The notes beneath the pieces are model-generated. The model had not been told where the DNA came from. It saw only the letters and a list, made by a program, of their open reading frames with translations, and did no database searches. The translations under genes and the position numbers were made by a program. Positions 8,507-18,355 of a stretch of 64,000 nt of DNA are shown in pieces (the stretch's first letter is position 1; each line of letters opens with the position of its first letter). Origin of the DNA: Flammeovirga pacifica (GTDB lineage: Bacteria > Bacteroidota > Bacteroidia > Cytophagales > Flammeovirgaceae); the NCBI RefSeq assembly GCF_000807855.2, contig NZ_JRYR02000001.1:2533699-2597698 (forward strand), in the 5' to 3' direction.

Positions 8507-9155
8507 AATTTTTTCTCAGTGATATGAAAAACCCAACCAAAGCAAATCCTAAAAAAGTCAATAGGACAAACAAAGAGGATTGAGGGTCAAATGATGTGTT
8601 TTCGTTATTCTCTAATTTTTGAGGTTGAAATAAAGTAGAGATCAATAACAACTGTAATAGACTGAAAACCGTCACGACTACCGATTTCAGCTTGTTCAAT
8701 GATTCGTTATTTCTGAATATAAAATAAGTACCTACACCTAATATTATTATACTGATTGCATAAGCGATACTTACCCATTTAAAGCTCCATCCATGTACCT
8801 GATCAAAAACTAAAATTTCTATTAGTAAGATGGAAAAAATAGAAGTTGGTCTTGGAACAAAGGCCAGTATTTGATTGATTTTTTGAAGATTATTATTGGC
8901 AGAAAATACAGAAAAAAGAATCCCTAATAGTAATTCTACTACTAGAAAAATGAAGTACAAAAGCACCCATTGTTCGCTCATCATTTCTTGAAACCAATAA
9001 CTTTTACTCTGACTAATAATTGTATTAAATGATAGTAATGCAATACTACTAATCATAAAATATCTAATGACCAATGGCAGCGGTCGAAACTGCCATCGGT
9101 CGATAATCATTAGAACTAAACTCATGGAAAGTATTAAAAAGAAAACGCCTTCCAT
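8490..9155 (-). CDS. hmuT: Polytopic membrane protein, HmuT-like
   Basis: 221 residues with about six hydrophobic helices (for example LILSMSLVLMIIDRW at the N-terminus, FIFLVVELLLGILF, IAYAISIIILGVGTYFIF and LLTFLGFALVGFFISL near the end). I know no enzymatic motif in it. Its place between the CobN-like gene and the ExbB-like gene matches hmuT of the Bacteroidota heme operon. It starts 2 bases after the hmuS stop and overlaps hmuU by 17 bases. Probably an inner-membrane component of the heme or iron transfer step; mechanism unknown. Confidence 0.75.
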   Translation of the reverse strand: MEGVFFLILSMSLVLMIIDRWQFRPLPLVIRYFMISSIALLSFNTIISQSKSYWFQEMMSEQWVLLYFIFLVVELLLGILFSVFSANNNLQKINQILAFVPRPTSIFSILLIEILVFDQVHGWSFKWVSIAYAISIIILGVGTYFIFRNNESLNKLKSVVVTVFSLLQLLLISTLFQPQKLENNENTSFDPQSSLFVLLTFLGFALVGFFISLRKNYGLRK

Positions 9156-9157
9156 AA

Positions 9158-12100
9158 TTATTTTTGTTTGTAGTAAATACCAATTAAGAGAAGTATTACG
9201 AGAAGAACTCCAAGTGTAACTCCTATTTCTGTGGTAGTTAAACCTTCTTCCATTTTTAAAGAATTATCCACATTTTCTTCTTGAATCACTTCTTTTTCGA
9301 GTTGGATACTCTTCTTTTCTTTCACATTAGTAGGTTGAGGTGTTGATAACTCCCTAACTTTTGCTATTTGCTGTTGATAACTTTCTTTTAACTGTTGATT
9401 CGTTGAGTTATTAACAATAAAATCTTTCAATTTCATGTTATCACACACAAACTCGCTACAACCGGCATTGTGTTTCTCAATCATTTCTTGATGCACCTCG
9501 ACCAACTTCTCTATTTGTTCTTTGCTTGCTTTCCAATAGCCTTTACGAATCGTTTCCAACATCACAGCTGTCACTTCTTCTAAAGCATATGGATTTTCTC
9601 TTTCAAAGAACTCCTGTGTATTTAAGTTGTATTTATCTTCAACCAATACATCCATCAAATCATCCCAAAGGTGATTATCAATTTCTTTGGGTTTCATCAC
9701 GTTCCAACCATAGGTATTGCGTATGGTTTCTGCTACATTTTCTGCACTTGTTGCTCCTTCTTTCATCATCCCTTTTAGGTATTTTGGATTCAATAAAGTG
9801 GAACGAGCTTCAACCATCAAGGCTTCTTTTACCCCTTGAATTTTTACGTTATTGGCATTTCTATAATCATTAAAATAGGCATCAGGATCTTTACCGGTTG
9901 TATGACGAACAGCCATGCTTAATCCACCCATAAACTCATATACGTGATCTAAACTTAAACCACCCCAAGTATTACTTTGTCTTGGTTGCACTACAACATC
10001 TGTATTTTGAAGAGCTGCTTCAAAAATACCTTCGGCAAATTCTCCCCAATCTTCTTCTCCATAAACTGCCCCCATGTTATTGATATAGGTAGTCGCTATC
10101 TGATCTTCCGATTCCCAACGATCTCCCTTTTCTACCAATCCCATAATATTTGTTCCGTAGTTACCATTAACTCCACCAAAGACTCTGTCTGCCGCAAATC
10201 GCTGTGCTTTCTGTGGCGACATTCCCTTTTCCTTTAAGTATCGTTCTGCATCGGCAACTCCGGTTTTTACAAAGTTTTCTACAAGCTCATCTGCATTGGC
10301 TGCTAATTTCACTGCCTTATTAATCAAGAACATTCTCGAAGCTGCTAAATCTCTAAACTGACCTGCAGTTTGAACGACAACATCTACTCTTGGACGGTTC
10401 AATTCTTCAGATGGAATCAACTGTACATCCATCACTTTTCCATAAGGACCTCGAACGGGTTCAACACCTAATAGGTAAAGAATTTCGGCAAAAGTAGCTC
10501 CTTCTGTTTCTATAAAACTACTTGCCCATAAGGTAAAGCTGACTTTCTTTGGATAAACTCCATTTTTAGCAAAATGCTGCTCTAATAACTTTTTACCTAA
10601 AGATTTCCCTAACTCCCAAGACTCTTTAGATGGAGTTGCTTCTGCATCTATAGAATATAAATTTCTACCTGTTGGAACAGCGAATGCATTAGCAATAGGA
10701 TCTCCTCCTGAGGTGGGTAATATATGTCCTCCTCTTAGTCCGTTCACCAAAGATAATTGCTCTTGTCGAGTACTAATCTTTAGATTTCCTTTCGATTTCA
10801 TCAGGTTTTCTAACCCAGTAAAAACGTTCTGGACATTCTGAGTATATAACATTTTGGTTCTTGCTTTTGCACTTTTCTTTTGTGCTGCAGCCCTTTGTTT
10901 TAATAACTCCTCTTTAGGTATATCTAATTTCTTTTTTATTTGTGATGCCCCACTTTTACCATCTACTTTTTTCTTTTGATGCTTTTTCGCATGTGCCTTA
11001 GCTATCGATTCTTGTTCTTTCCAAGCCTCAATTTTATCTAATCTCTCCTTTTTGATCATTTGATGTTGTGCCTGCTGTAAAGTGACTTTATTCGAGAGTA
11101 ACTTTTTCAATAGCTCTTTTGAGGGTTGACGATAATATTTATCGAAGTATCGTGCATCTTCTGCTTGTTTTTTATCAATAATACCATCAGCTACATCTAA
11201 TTGAGCTAAACTGTAGGCTATTGGATCTAAAGACATCAGTAAGGCCGTTTCATTCAATTGTTTTTCAGAATATAGTCTACCTAAACTATACAAGCCATTG
11301 GCTACTTTAGAATTGCCAATTTCCTCCACATATTGCGATATAACAAATAAAGAAGAGTCGCTTACCTCTCCAGAAAAATCCAGTTGTAAGTCTTCATCAA
11401 TATTCATTTGCTTTGCCAATTCGACTACCGATTTTTTATATTTCGATTTCAAGTTAGGGTTCTCTACACTGTAGAATTTGTCTAACTTTTCTTCTAATAT
11501 TTTTAATTCATTATGCACATCACCTTCAGTAAAAGGAGCAGTTAAATGTGTTACCGTTGTGGCATAACTTCTACGTTTTGCAATTATTCCTTCTCCAATA
11601 TTACTGATGGTATACACATAAAAATGGGGTATATTGCCGATTAATGCATCACTCCAATCATTGGACGATAAACCTACTTGTTTTCCCGGTGTAAACTCTA
11701 AACTACCATGAGTACCAAAATGGATAATTGCATCTGCTTTGAACGCATTTTTTGTCCATAAATAAGAAGCTATGTACGGATGAGGAGGAGCCGCTTTTGC
11801 TCCGTGTACTAACTTGAAACTATCATCCCCTAAACCGGGCATAGGTTGAGGCAACAAGACTACATTTCCAAAATCCAACCTTGAAACAGCAATGTATGCA
11901 TTGTCCTTTTCTTTTACAGAAAGATAATCTCCCGGAGCATCACCAAATTTCTTGACTACCTCACCATAAGCACTTTTTGTCAAATCTTTAGACGTCCATT
12001 GATTATAACTCATGGTATCGACTAAAACAGGATCTGCTGTTTTCACAAAATCATCAAATTTCCCTTTTGCATAAGGCCCTAATACCAATCCATTTTTCTG

Positions 12101-13366
12101 AATTAGCTGATGGAAAGCCTTCTGATCTTTAGGCATATTGTCTACTTTAAAACCTTGGGCTTTCAACATTTTTAAAGTGTTGTAAAGCGATTGTTCCACT
12201 TCTAAATTCGAAGCAACCATAGCATTCATCCCTGGTCCTTTAAAATAGTAAATAGCTATTTTTTGTTCTGCTTTCGGTTTCTTTTTAATAGTGATATAGT
12301 TTTTACATCTATCGGCTAATCGATTGATTCTTTCTGGCATACCTTTAAATTTCAGGAAGCCAGATTCATCTTTCATTTCTACAGCAAAAGCATAAGGTGC
12401 AACTGCTCCATCCAATTCTGGCAGTACAACATTCATACTTAACATACCGCCAGACATTCCTTTCTGAGAGTTTTCCCAATCTTCTTTCTTCTGAAAAATA
12501 CTCAAAGGAGACAAAACAGGAATATTACTTTCTTCTAACCATTTACCCACATCTTCTCTAGAGTGCCCTGCCAAACGACCGTGTGGCAAATACACAATAA
12601 GATCCGGTGAAGTTTCTTTCATCATCTTCACTCTATTTCTATGAGAGGTAATTGTAATTACATTTAAACCTCTTTCGAATAGTGCTTTTTGAAGATCAAA
12701 TATATGATCTGGATTGGCATTAAAAGGTCCCGGAACACTCGTTAAAAGTGCCACTGTGGGTTGTCCTTCTACATAGGTTTTATTCTTTTTCTGATCAGCA
12801 ATTACTTTATTCAATTCTGTAAATGCTTTTGTGGTACCCATACTTAAATAGGCATCTTCAGGAATAATTTCCGGTGATTTTACTTGTGGAAGAAACCACG
12901 TTTTTTTATCAACATTTACTCTTGAAAAATTTAATAATTGATGATAATTTTCTTCCCCACCATTATCCATATAGGTTTCAATGGCTATTTCAGATACAGA
13001 ATCGATATTACTTAGTCTATTGTAATCATCATTATTTGATGCATACACATACACTTTCGTACCACGATGACCTGCTTTCATCAAAGATCGTTGTTCATCT
13101 GCTGAAAGTGATAACCCTCGACCAAATAGGTAAATCACGTCATAGCTAGATGCTTGATCTATATCTTTTTTTGAAAGGGAATTGATTTCTATCCAATCGT
13201 TATCGTTTACTTTGTTGATTTTTGATAACTGGAATTCAGAGAAATCAATAAAGGCAATTTGTGTTACGCTTACTTGAGTTGCATAATACAAATACACCAA
13301 AAGTGTCGCTAAAAATACGCCACCAAATGATAGTATTTTCTTTTTATTCTCTTTGATGAATTTCAT
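9158..13366 (-). CDS. hmuS: Membrane-anchored CobN-like chelatase, HmuS-like
   Basis: 1402 residues of the CobN/BchH large chelatase family. The core motif HFGTHGSLEFTPGKQ is near residue 547, followed by YTISNIGEGIIAKRRSYAT and later GRNLYSIDAEATPS and MGGLSMAV. Unlike cobalt chelatase CobN it has a membrane helix at each end: about residues 10-28 (LSFGGVFLATLLVYLYYATQ) and about 1376-1397 (IGVTLGVLLVILLLIGIYY). A Lys-rich insertion lies around residues 780-840. No CobS/CobT or other cobalamin genes are nearby. Its place after hmuR and hmuY fits HmuS, which is thought to take iron out of heme at the inner membrane rather than insert cobalt. Confident for family, moderate for reaction. Confidence 0.87.
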   Translation of the reverse strand: MKFIKENKKKILSFGGVFLATLLVYLYYATQVSVTQIAFIDFSEFQLSKINKVNDNDWIEINSLSKKDIDQASSYDVIYLFGRGLSLSADEQRSLMKAGHRGTKVYVYASNNDDYNRLSNIDSVSEIAIETYMDNGGEENYHQLLNFSRVNVDKKTWFLPQVKSPEIIPEDAYLSMGTTKAFTELNKVIADQKKNKTYVEGQPTVALLTSVPGPFNANPDHIFDLQKALFERGLNVITITSHRNRVKMMKETSPDLIVYLPHGRLAGHSREDVGKWLEESNIPVLSPLSIFQKKEDWENSQKGMSGGMLSMNVVLPELDGAVAPYAFAVEMKDESGFLKFKGMPERINRLADRCKNYITIKKKPKAEQKIAIYYFKGPGMNAMVASNLEVEQSLYNTLKMLKAQGFKVDNMPKDQKAFHQLIQKNGLVLGPYAKGKFDDFVKTADPVLVDTMSYNQWTSKDLTKSAYGEVVKKFGDAPGDYLSVKEKDNAYIAVSRLDFGNVVLLPQPMPGLGDDSFKLVHGAKAAPPHPYIASYLWTKNAFKADAIIHFGTHGSLEFTPGKQVGLSSNDWSDALIGNIPHFYVYTISNIGEGIIAKRRSYATTVTHLTAPFTEGDVHNELKILEEKLDKFYSVENPNLKSKYKKSVVELAKQMNIDEDLQLDFSGEVSDSSLFVISQYVEEIGNSKVANGLYSLGRLYSEKQLNETALLMSLDPIAYSLAQLDVADGIIDKKQAEDARYFDKYYRQPSKELLKKLLSNKVTLQQAQHQMIKKERLDKIEAWKEQESIAKAHAKKHQKKKVDGKSGASQIKKKLDIPKEELLKQRAAAQKKSAKARTKMLYTQNVQNVFTGLENLMKSKGNLKISTRQEQLSLVNGLRGGHILPTSGGDPIANAFAVPTGRNLYSIDAEATPSKESWELGKSLGKKLLEQHFAKNGVYPKKVSFTLWASSFIETEGATFAEILYLLGVEPVRGPYGKVMDVQLIPSEELNRPRVDVVVQTAGQFRDLAASRMFLINKAVKLAANADELVENFVKTGVADAERYLKEKGMSPQKAQRFAADRVFGGVNGNYGTNIMGLVEKGDRWESEDQIATTYINNMGAVYGEEDWGEFAEGIFEAALQNTDVVVQPRQSNTWGGLSLDHVYEFMGGLSMAVRHTTGKDPDAYFNDYRNANNVKIQGVKEALMVEARSTLLNPKYLKGMMKEGATSAENVAETIRNTYGWNVMKPKEIDNHLWDDLMDVLVEDKYNLNTQEFFERENPYALEEVTAVMLETIRKGYWKASKEQIEKLVEVHQEMIEKHNAGCSEFVCDNMKLKDFIVNNSTNQQLKESYQQQIAKVRELSTPQPTNVKEKKSIQLEKEVIQEENVDNSLKMEEGLTTTEIGVTLGVLLVILLLIGIYYKQK

Positions 13367-13449
13367 TCTAATGAGTTTGTTTGACGCTTAGTAATCAAAG
13401 AACGACGAAAGAATATCCCCGCCGTTCTTATTTCTCTTTCTATTACATT

Positions 13450-14532
13450 CTAATTGTTTTGAATCAATTGATATTCAAATGTTGGATAGCCATTTTGACC
13501 ATCTTTTGAATAAGTAAGGAATCTTAATTTATAGTTGTTTCCTTCCTCATCGTTTACGACAAAAGTGATATGACTATATACTTTATAAACACCGTCTCTG
13601 TGTGGAGTTTGAATGTGAAACCATTCTTTACCGATTATATTTCCTTGGGTAGTTTTCTCAATGTCATTTACATTTGATGCAGTGATTTCATCAAAATTAC
13701 TATCCTCAATAGTCAGTTTGTTGATTTCATGTTCAGGGTCATCATTCGCTTCCAAATCTGGGAAGTTTGATGATTTAGCTCCTTTAACTAAACCATTTTG
13801 ATTGATAATTACTGAAGCATTCAATCTCATGATATCACAGTTGATACCTGGCATTGCTCCTGGACCTAAAGCTGAACATGGTGCACCAGTTCTTACGGTT
13901 ACAGGCTTCAAAACGATATCCCATTTTGATGGCTCTACCTCGTTTACCTTATTTTCTACTGCAGAGAAATATACAAAACCAGCACTTTTTTCGATAGTTG
14001 TCGTTGCTTCATTCTCTCCATTCAGATCCGCAAATTTAATTACAACTTGAGAAGAAGAATTCTCTGAAATGATAAACTTTTTGAATCCTATCACTTTACC
14101 TAAACCGTTAATACCTAGGTCTAAAATGTAAGGAGTGTTTAGCTCAAAATTATTTTTATTCCATGCCGTTAAGGTTAAATCGGCCGTTTCATCATCATAA
14201 AATAATTGTAAGCCTTGCACACTTTCTTCGTTGATTTCATCAAAATCCGTTTCAAGAGGCATAGCTAAAGCTACTTTCTTACCTGAATTTGAAATGATCG
14301 TCCCGTTTTGATCAAAAGCAATCTCCCAAGTATTTACTTCTACTGTAGATGTTTCACCTGTGTTTAAATCAACATAAACTTGATTTGACAATTGACCTGT
14401 TAACTCTGCGGTGATAATTTTACTATCGACGTTATCATCAGGAGGAATTGTATTAGAATCATCTGCCTCATTACAAGAGAATAAAGACAAAAGTAAAAGG
14501 CTGCTGAAAATTGTTGTATTAAATAACTTCAT
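13450..14532 (-). CDS. hmuY: HmuY-family heme-binding lipoprotein
   Basis: 360 residues. The signal sequence ends with a lipobox (LLLLSLFSC, Cys about 20), so the protein is a lipoprotein, probably on the outer membrane. Residues about 45-75 (VYVDLNTGETSTVEVNTWEIAFD) and the later KWDIVLKP and YKLRFLTYSKDGQNGYPTFEYQLI segments are characteristic of HmuY-fold proteins, all-beta heme-binding hemophores of Bacteroidota. It would capture heme and deliver it to the receptor encoded 11 bases upstream. It is followed after 83 bases by hmuS. Somewhat longer than P. gingivalis HmuY. Heme ligands cannot be named from sequence alone. Confidence 0.85.
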   Translation of the reverse strand: MKLFNTTIFSSLLLLSLFSCNEADDSNTIPPDDNVDSKIITAELTGQLSNQVYVDLNTGETSTVEVNTWEIAFDQNGTIISNSGKKVALAMPLETDFDEINEESVQGLQLFYDDETADLTLTAWNKNNFELNTPYILDLGINGLGKVIGFKKFIISENSSSQVVIKFADLNGENEATTTIEKSAGFVYFSAVENKVNEVEPSKWDIVLKPVTVRTGAPCSALGPGAMPGINCDIMRLNASVIINQNGLVKGAKSSNFPDLEANDDPEHEINKLTIEDSNFDEITASNVNDIEKTTQGNIIGKEWFHIQTPHRDGVYKVYSHITFVVNDEEGNNYKLRFLTYSKDGQNGYPTFEYQLIQNN

Positions 14533-14543
14533 TATGGATAATA

Positions 14544-16859
14544 TTAAAATTGATAACCTAATTTTATAAATAGTTGCGTCCCGTAATCGATAGGTCTTTC
14601 ACCAGTACCGATACGCGATAAAATTCCTTTTGAACCGTCTCCATAGATATTCACCTTCGTGACATTCAATAAGTTTTTAGCTCCAGCTGTAACCAAGAGT
14701 TTTCTATTAAAAAATGGTTTGGTAGCCGTTAAATCCAATAAACTATAAGAGTCTAAAGTTTGTGTACCCACAGTGCCATCAGCTTCTTTTGCAAATTCTG
14801 CATACGGACTGTTGAACTTGTAGAATAGATTAATTTTAGTATCAAGTTTTTTAAGCAGATAGCTTGTTCTTAATGTAATTTCATAGCTATTAAAGAATTG
14901 TTCTGAAGCTTCTGAACCCGATCGGGCTAAAAAACTAAAACCTGGATCTATGGTTAATCTTGATTTATATTCTGTTGCTAAATTGATGGAGAAACCTGTC
15001 GATACAAACTCTTCGATATTATCATATGTTCTTACTACGGGTGTATTTTCAGGAACATCAGGAGGTAATAACGAACGGTCCATTTCCATCATTTCAATCT
15101 TATTTTTGATGTTGTTATAGAAAAGAGAAGTATTGATTGAATACCTCCAATCTCCCTTATTTATAGCGTAAGTTGTTTGAAAATTAAAGTTGTCACCTAC
15201 CTCTGGCGTCAGATTAGGATTACCTACGATATAGTGATTTTGATCTTGCATATGGTAGAACATTTCTCTCATCGATGGTACCCTATAACCTTTACCATAA
15301 CTTAGTCTGTATTGCCAATTTTCTGATGGCTTGTACAAAAGATTAAATGAGGGAACCAAAGGTAAATCTGCTCCTAAAAATTGTACTGCTCCATTATGAA
15401 AATAAGTATTGTAGGTATATCTAAATGCCGATTGAAAAGCCACTTTAGGAGAAATTTGCCACTTGTAAGCAGTATAAGCAGAGTATTCATCATATCCATC
15501 GGCCGAACCAGATTCCACTCGTCCGCCCGCAGCTCTATTGACGTTGGCTTCATAACCAACTACCCAAGTAGAATTATTAGCACCAATTTCTGACAAGATA
15601 TAACTCCCTCTAAATGTGGCTGTCAAAAAAGAAGTGGTATCATGATCTGATGCTGTATTGCTTAACCACTCCATGTTATAATCTAAATCTCTTACAAACT
15701 TCTGAGTTTGTTGCTCATAATAAGAGATTCCGTTCATAAATTGAAGTTGACTTCTATGGTTCAGTTTCGCATCAATATTTATCCCCCCATTAATTCTATG
15801 CGTTGTAAACTCGTTATCTCTAGCCATTTGACTCACCTTATTTATTTGAGAGTTCAAACCCAACTGCGATTCTCCTAAACCTTGTGCCTGTTCATAGAAT
15901 TGTTGATAGAAACCAGAAATAGCTACATTTTTGATTTGCTGTTTTACTCTCATATTACCATAATATTGAGTATTAGGTCGCCAAAACTTTCCTCTTTTAT
16001 TGGGGTCTAAATCATACCCTAAAAACTGGTTGCGTCCACCACTTAATGATAAAGAAGTATTTTTCCATCCTTTCCTTAAACTTGCATCAACATTAAACTT
16101 ACCAACAGTTTCTGCATAAGTATTCACTCCACCTCTCCATGGATCGTCTAAAGAGGGCTTTTTAGTAATCAAATTGACTGTTCCGGCAAGAGCATTACTA
16201 CCATATTGTACGGATAAAGGTCCTTCAACAACTTCAATTCTTTCAATATCATTTAGGTTCAATTGATTCAAATCAACATCATCTCCACTACCACTTACTA
16301 ATGGCAAACCATCCATCAGCATTTTTACATTCACACCTGATAACCCATTAAGGATAATTCTACTCCCTAAAACATTATCATGGATTACTTTAATGTTTTG
16401 TTGTTGCTCTAAGAGGTCGCTCATATTTACAGCTCCTCTTGCTTCTACTTCATCCACCCCAATTCTTTTGACTTTGTATAGAGATGCATTGGCTTTTGTG
16501 GGAACAAAACCACCCGTCACTACAACTTCGTCTAATTCATCAATTTTTTCATGCAAATGAAAAGAATAGTCTTTATTGGGTTTAATAGTAACAATAAGGT
16601 CTTCATAACCTAAAGCATGAAGCATTACTACGGCTTCATTTTGAAAAGTATTAATCAACTCACCTTTTTTTGATGTAGTTCCTAATAATACATTGTCCTT
16701 CACCGAAAAAACAGATACAGATTGTAAAGGTTGATTTCCTTCATCTGTAACTATTATTAGTCTTTCTGATTGTGCATAACCATTAAAATTAAACACAAGA
16801 ATTACCAGCATTGTAATGTAAAGGATATTACAATTAATAGATATATATCTAGCAAGCAT
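14544..16859 (-). CDS. hmuR: TonB-dependent heme receptor, HmuR-like
   Basis: 771 residues with a signal peptide (cleavage about residue 30, NGYAQ). A short carboxypeptidase-like regulatory domain covers about 30-110. The plug follows (VVVTGGFVPTKANAS, then LLEQQQNIKVI, IERIEVVEGPLSVQYGSNALAGTVNLITKK), and then a 22-strand-type barrel ending in aromatic QLFIKLGYQF. The length and the absence of a SusD partner fit a siderophore/heme-type receptor. Its position at the head of the operon with hmuY and hmuS makes heme the likely ligand. In the known P. gingivalis operon hmuY precedes hmuR; here the order is reversed. A palindrome 20 bases upstream of the start may be the operator. Confidence 0.87.
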   Translation of the reverse strand: MLARYISINCNILYITMLVILVFNFNGYAQSERLIIVTDEGNQPLQSVSVFSVKDNVLLGTTSKKGELINTFQNEAVVMLHALGYEDLIVTIKPNKDYSFHLHEKIDELDEVVVTGGFVPTKANASLYKVKRIGVDEVEARGAVNMSDLLEQQQNIKVIHDNVLGSRIILNGLSGVNVKMLMDGLPLVSGSGDDVDLNQLNLNDIERIEVVEGPLSVQYGSNALAGTVNLITKKPSLDDPWRGGVNTYAETVGKFNVDASLRKGWKNTSLSLSGGRNQFLGYDLDPNKRGKFWRPNTQYYGNMRVKQQIKNVAISGFYQQFYEQAQGLGESQLGLNSQINKVSQMARDNEFTTHRINGGINIDAKLNHRSQLQFMNGISYYEQQTQKFVRDLDYNMEWLSNTASDHDTTSFLTATFRGSYILSEIGANNSTWVVGYEANVNRAAGGRVESGSADGYDEYSAYTAYKWQISPKVAFQSAFRYTYNTYFHNGAVQFLGADLPLVPSFNLLYKPSENWQYRLSYGKGYRVPSMREMFYHMQDQNHYIVGNPNLTPEVGDNFNFQTTYAINKGDWRYSINTSLFYNNIKNKIEMMEMDRSLLPPDVPENTPVVRTYDNIEEFVSTGFSINLATEYKSRLTIDPGFSFLARSGSEASEQFFNSYEITLRTSYLLKKLDTKINLFYKFNSPYAEFAKEADGTVGTQTLDSYSLLDLTATKPFFNRKLLVTAGAKNLLNVTKVNIYGDGSKGILSRIGTGERPIDYGTQLFIKLGYQF

Positions 16860-16879
16860 TAAATAAATGATTTAACAAC

Positions 16880-16892
16880 GCGACAGTGTCGC
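16880..16892. promoter_or_regulatory. Palindromic operator candidate before hmuR
   Basis: A perfect palindrome GCGACA-G-TGTCGC, very GC-rich for this AT-rich region. It lies 20 bases upstream of the hmuR start codon, on the transcript leader or core promoter. A near-copy lies 140 bp away at 17017-17035, in front of the divergent dehydrogenase gene. Confidence 0.6.
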
Positions 16893-17016
16893 ATTTAAAA
16901 TGTAAAATTTTTTAATTCGTTTGTGTAGTTTTTATATCATGCTTTTAAGAAAGTGTTTGTTGAAATGAATAACTAATAGAATAATATTTCTCAAAGATAG
17001 TAAAGTATAAATCATT

Positions 17017-17035
17017 TTTGCAACATTGTCGCAAA
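17017..17035. promoter_or_regulatory. Palindromic operator candidate before dehydrogenase gene
   Basis: A 19-bp near-perfect palindrome TTTGCAACATTGTCGCAAA with one mismatched pair. It shares the core ACA-N-TGTCGC with the site at 16880-16892. It lies 61 bases before the ATG at 17097. Confidence 0.6.
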
Positions 17036-17096
17036 TAAATGATGTTTATGAATTTTAATGAATTTACTATCTTAGTAATAAACAAATAACCCTGAA

Positions 17097-18089
17097 ATGA
17101 AAGCTATAACCTATCAATTCGAAACAGATCAATTTCAAATAGAAGAGATCGCTATTCCTGATATCGGAAAAAATGAAATCCTTGTAAAAGTAAAAGCTTG
17201 TGGAATTAATCCTGTAGATGCTAAAATTAAATTTTGGAAAGAAGCTCTCCCTACCCCTATTTCAACTCCATTTGTTGTGGGTTTAGATGTTGTAGGCGAA
17301 GTGGTAAAAATGGGCAAAAAGGTAAAAGGGTTCGCTAAAGGTGATGAAGTATTTTACCATGGTAATATGTTTCAACCTAATGGTGGTTTAGCTGAATACG
17401 CTGTGCATGATTTCAGAACTGTTTTTCATAAACCATTTAATATAAAAAATAAAGAGGCGGAGGCAGCACCTTGTGCAGGATGGACAGCATGGAGAGCTTT
17501 GGTAGAGAAATTAAAGGTAAATGAAAATGATAAAGTACTTATTATTGGTGGTGCAGGAGGTGTAGGTTCTTATGCCGTACAAATTGCTAAACATGTATGT
17601 AAAGCTAAAAAAGTAATTGCAGTGGCTTCTTCACAAAAACATGATTATGTAAAGAGCTTGGGAGCTGATGAGGTCATCGACTATAAAAATACAGATGTGG
17701 TTAGTAGAGTAAAAGAACTGACTAAAAATAGAGGTGTTACAAAATCGTTTGATACTGTTGGAGATGATAATGATATTATTGCAGCCAATACTCTTGCCTT
17801 TAATGGTGAAATGTTGGAGCTCGTTGGTGTAGTTCGGCCAGAAAAATATGAGAACGTATTCTCGAAAAACATTACTTTTCATCAATTGGCTTTAGGTGCT
17901 GCACATGGTTTTGATAAACATAGTTTACAAACCATTATTGATGCTGCCAACGGTTTAACCAATGCCATGTTGAAAGGTAAAGTCAAAACTCCTCAATTAA
18001 TAACCGTAGATTTTGATGGAGCTATAGCTACTTTAAATTCTATTCTTGATCGTAAAATTACGGGTAAAGTGGTCTTAAAAGTGAGATAA
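17097..18089 (+). CDS. Zinc-free alcohol dehydrogenase / quinone oxidoreductase
   Basis: 330 residues of the medium-chain dehydrogenase superfamily. It has a GroES-like N-terminal domain (ACGINPVDAK, then GLDVVGEVVKMGKKVKGFAKGDEV) and a Rossmann domain with the nucleotide-binding glycine motif GGAGGVGSYAVQIAK (about residues 151-165). The cysteines that bind zinc in classical alcohol dehydrogenases are absent, so it belongs with the NADPH:quinone oxidoreductase-like enzymes. The exact substrate cannot be read. It is divergent from hmuR and both promoters carry similar palindromes, so it may share redox or metal control. Repeat copy B follows 13 bases after its stop and probably terminates it. 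Confidence 0.88.
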   Translation: MKAITYQFETDQFQIEEIAIPDIGKNEILVKVKACGINPVDAKIKFWKEALPTPISTPFVVGLDVVGEVVKMGKKVKGFAKGDEVFYHGNMFQPNGGLAEYAVHDFRTVFHKPFNIKNKEAEAAPCAGWTAWRALVEKLKVNENDKVLIIGGAGGVGSYAVQIAKHVCKAKKVIAVASSQKHDYVKSLGADEVIDYKNTDVVSRVKELTKNRGVTKSFDTVGDDNDIIAANTLAFNGEMLELVGVVRPEKYENVFSKNITFHQLALGAAHGFDKHSLQTIIDAANGLTNAMLKGKVKTPQLITVDFDGAIATLNSILDRKITGKVVLKVR

Positions 18090-18101
18090 TCTTATTTCTT
18101 T

Positions 18102-18198
18102 AAAAAAACAGCCAAAATTACACTTTACTTTAATTTTGGCTGTTTTTTTATATACACCCATCTACTAAAACACCCAAATATCTACTTTAGTTTAATTT
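18102..18198. repeat. Dispersed hairpin repeat, copy B
   Basis: Same element as at 7360-7462 and 20731-20827. The arms are AAAAACAGCCAAAATTA-like and TAATTTTGGCTGTTTTT-like, the loop contains ACTTTACTT, and the conserved tail is AAATATCTACTTTAGTTTAA. It is placed directly after the dehydrogenase stop and ends in a T run on the plus strand, so it can act as that gene's terminator. Confidence 0.85.
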
Positions 18199-18355
18199 AT
18201 AGGTAAATACTCCTTTCTAATTATCAATCCATTTTTCTCTTCATTTCGTCACTAATCAGAATTAAAATAAAAATTATTTCAAAAAAGAATAGGGGTCTTC
18301 TTTAACTTCCGTGTCATCATCATGAAAACAAAAATTACTCTCTCAAAATTAAAAC

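Noticed and set aside
9158..13366. CobN-like gene taken as cobalt chelatase for vitamin B12 synthesis
   Set aside because: No CobS, CobT or other cobalamin genes are nearby, it has terminal membrane helices, and it sits in a heme-uptake gene order, so HmuS is the better call.
15374..15593. Short frames on both strands within hmuR
   Set aside because: They lie in other frames of a long TonB receptor gene with full-length family similarity and show no family features of their own.
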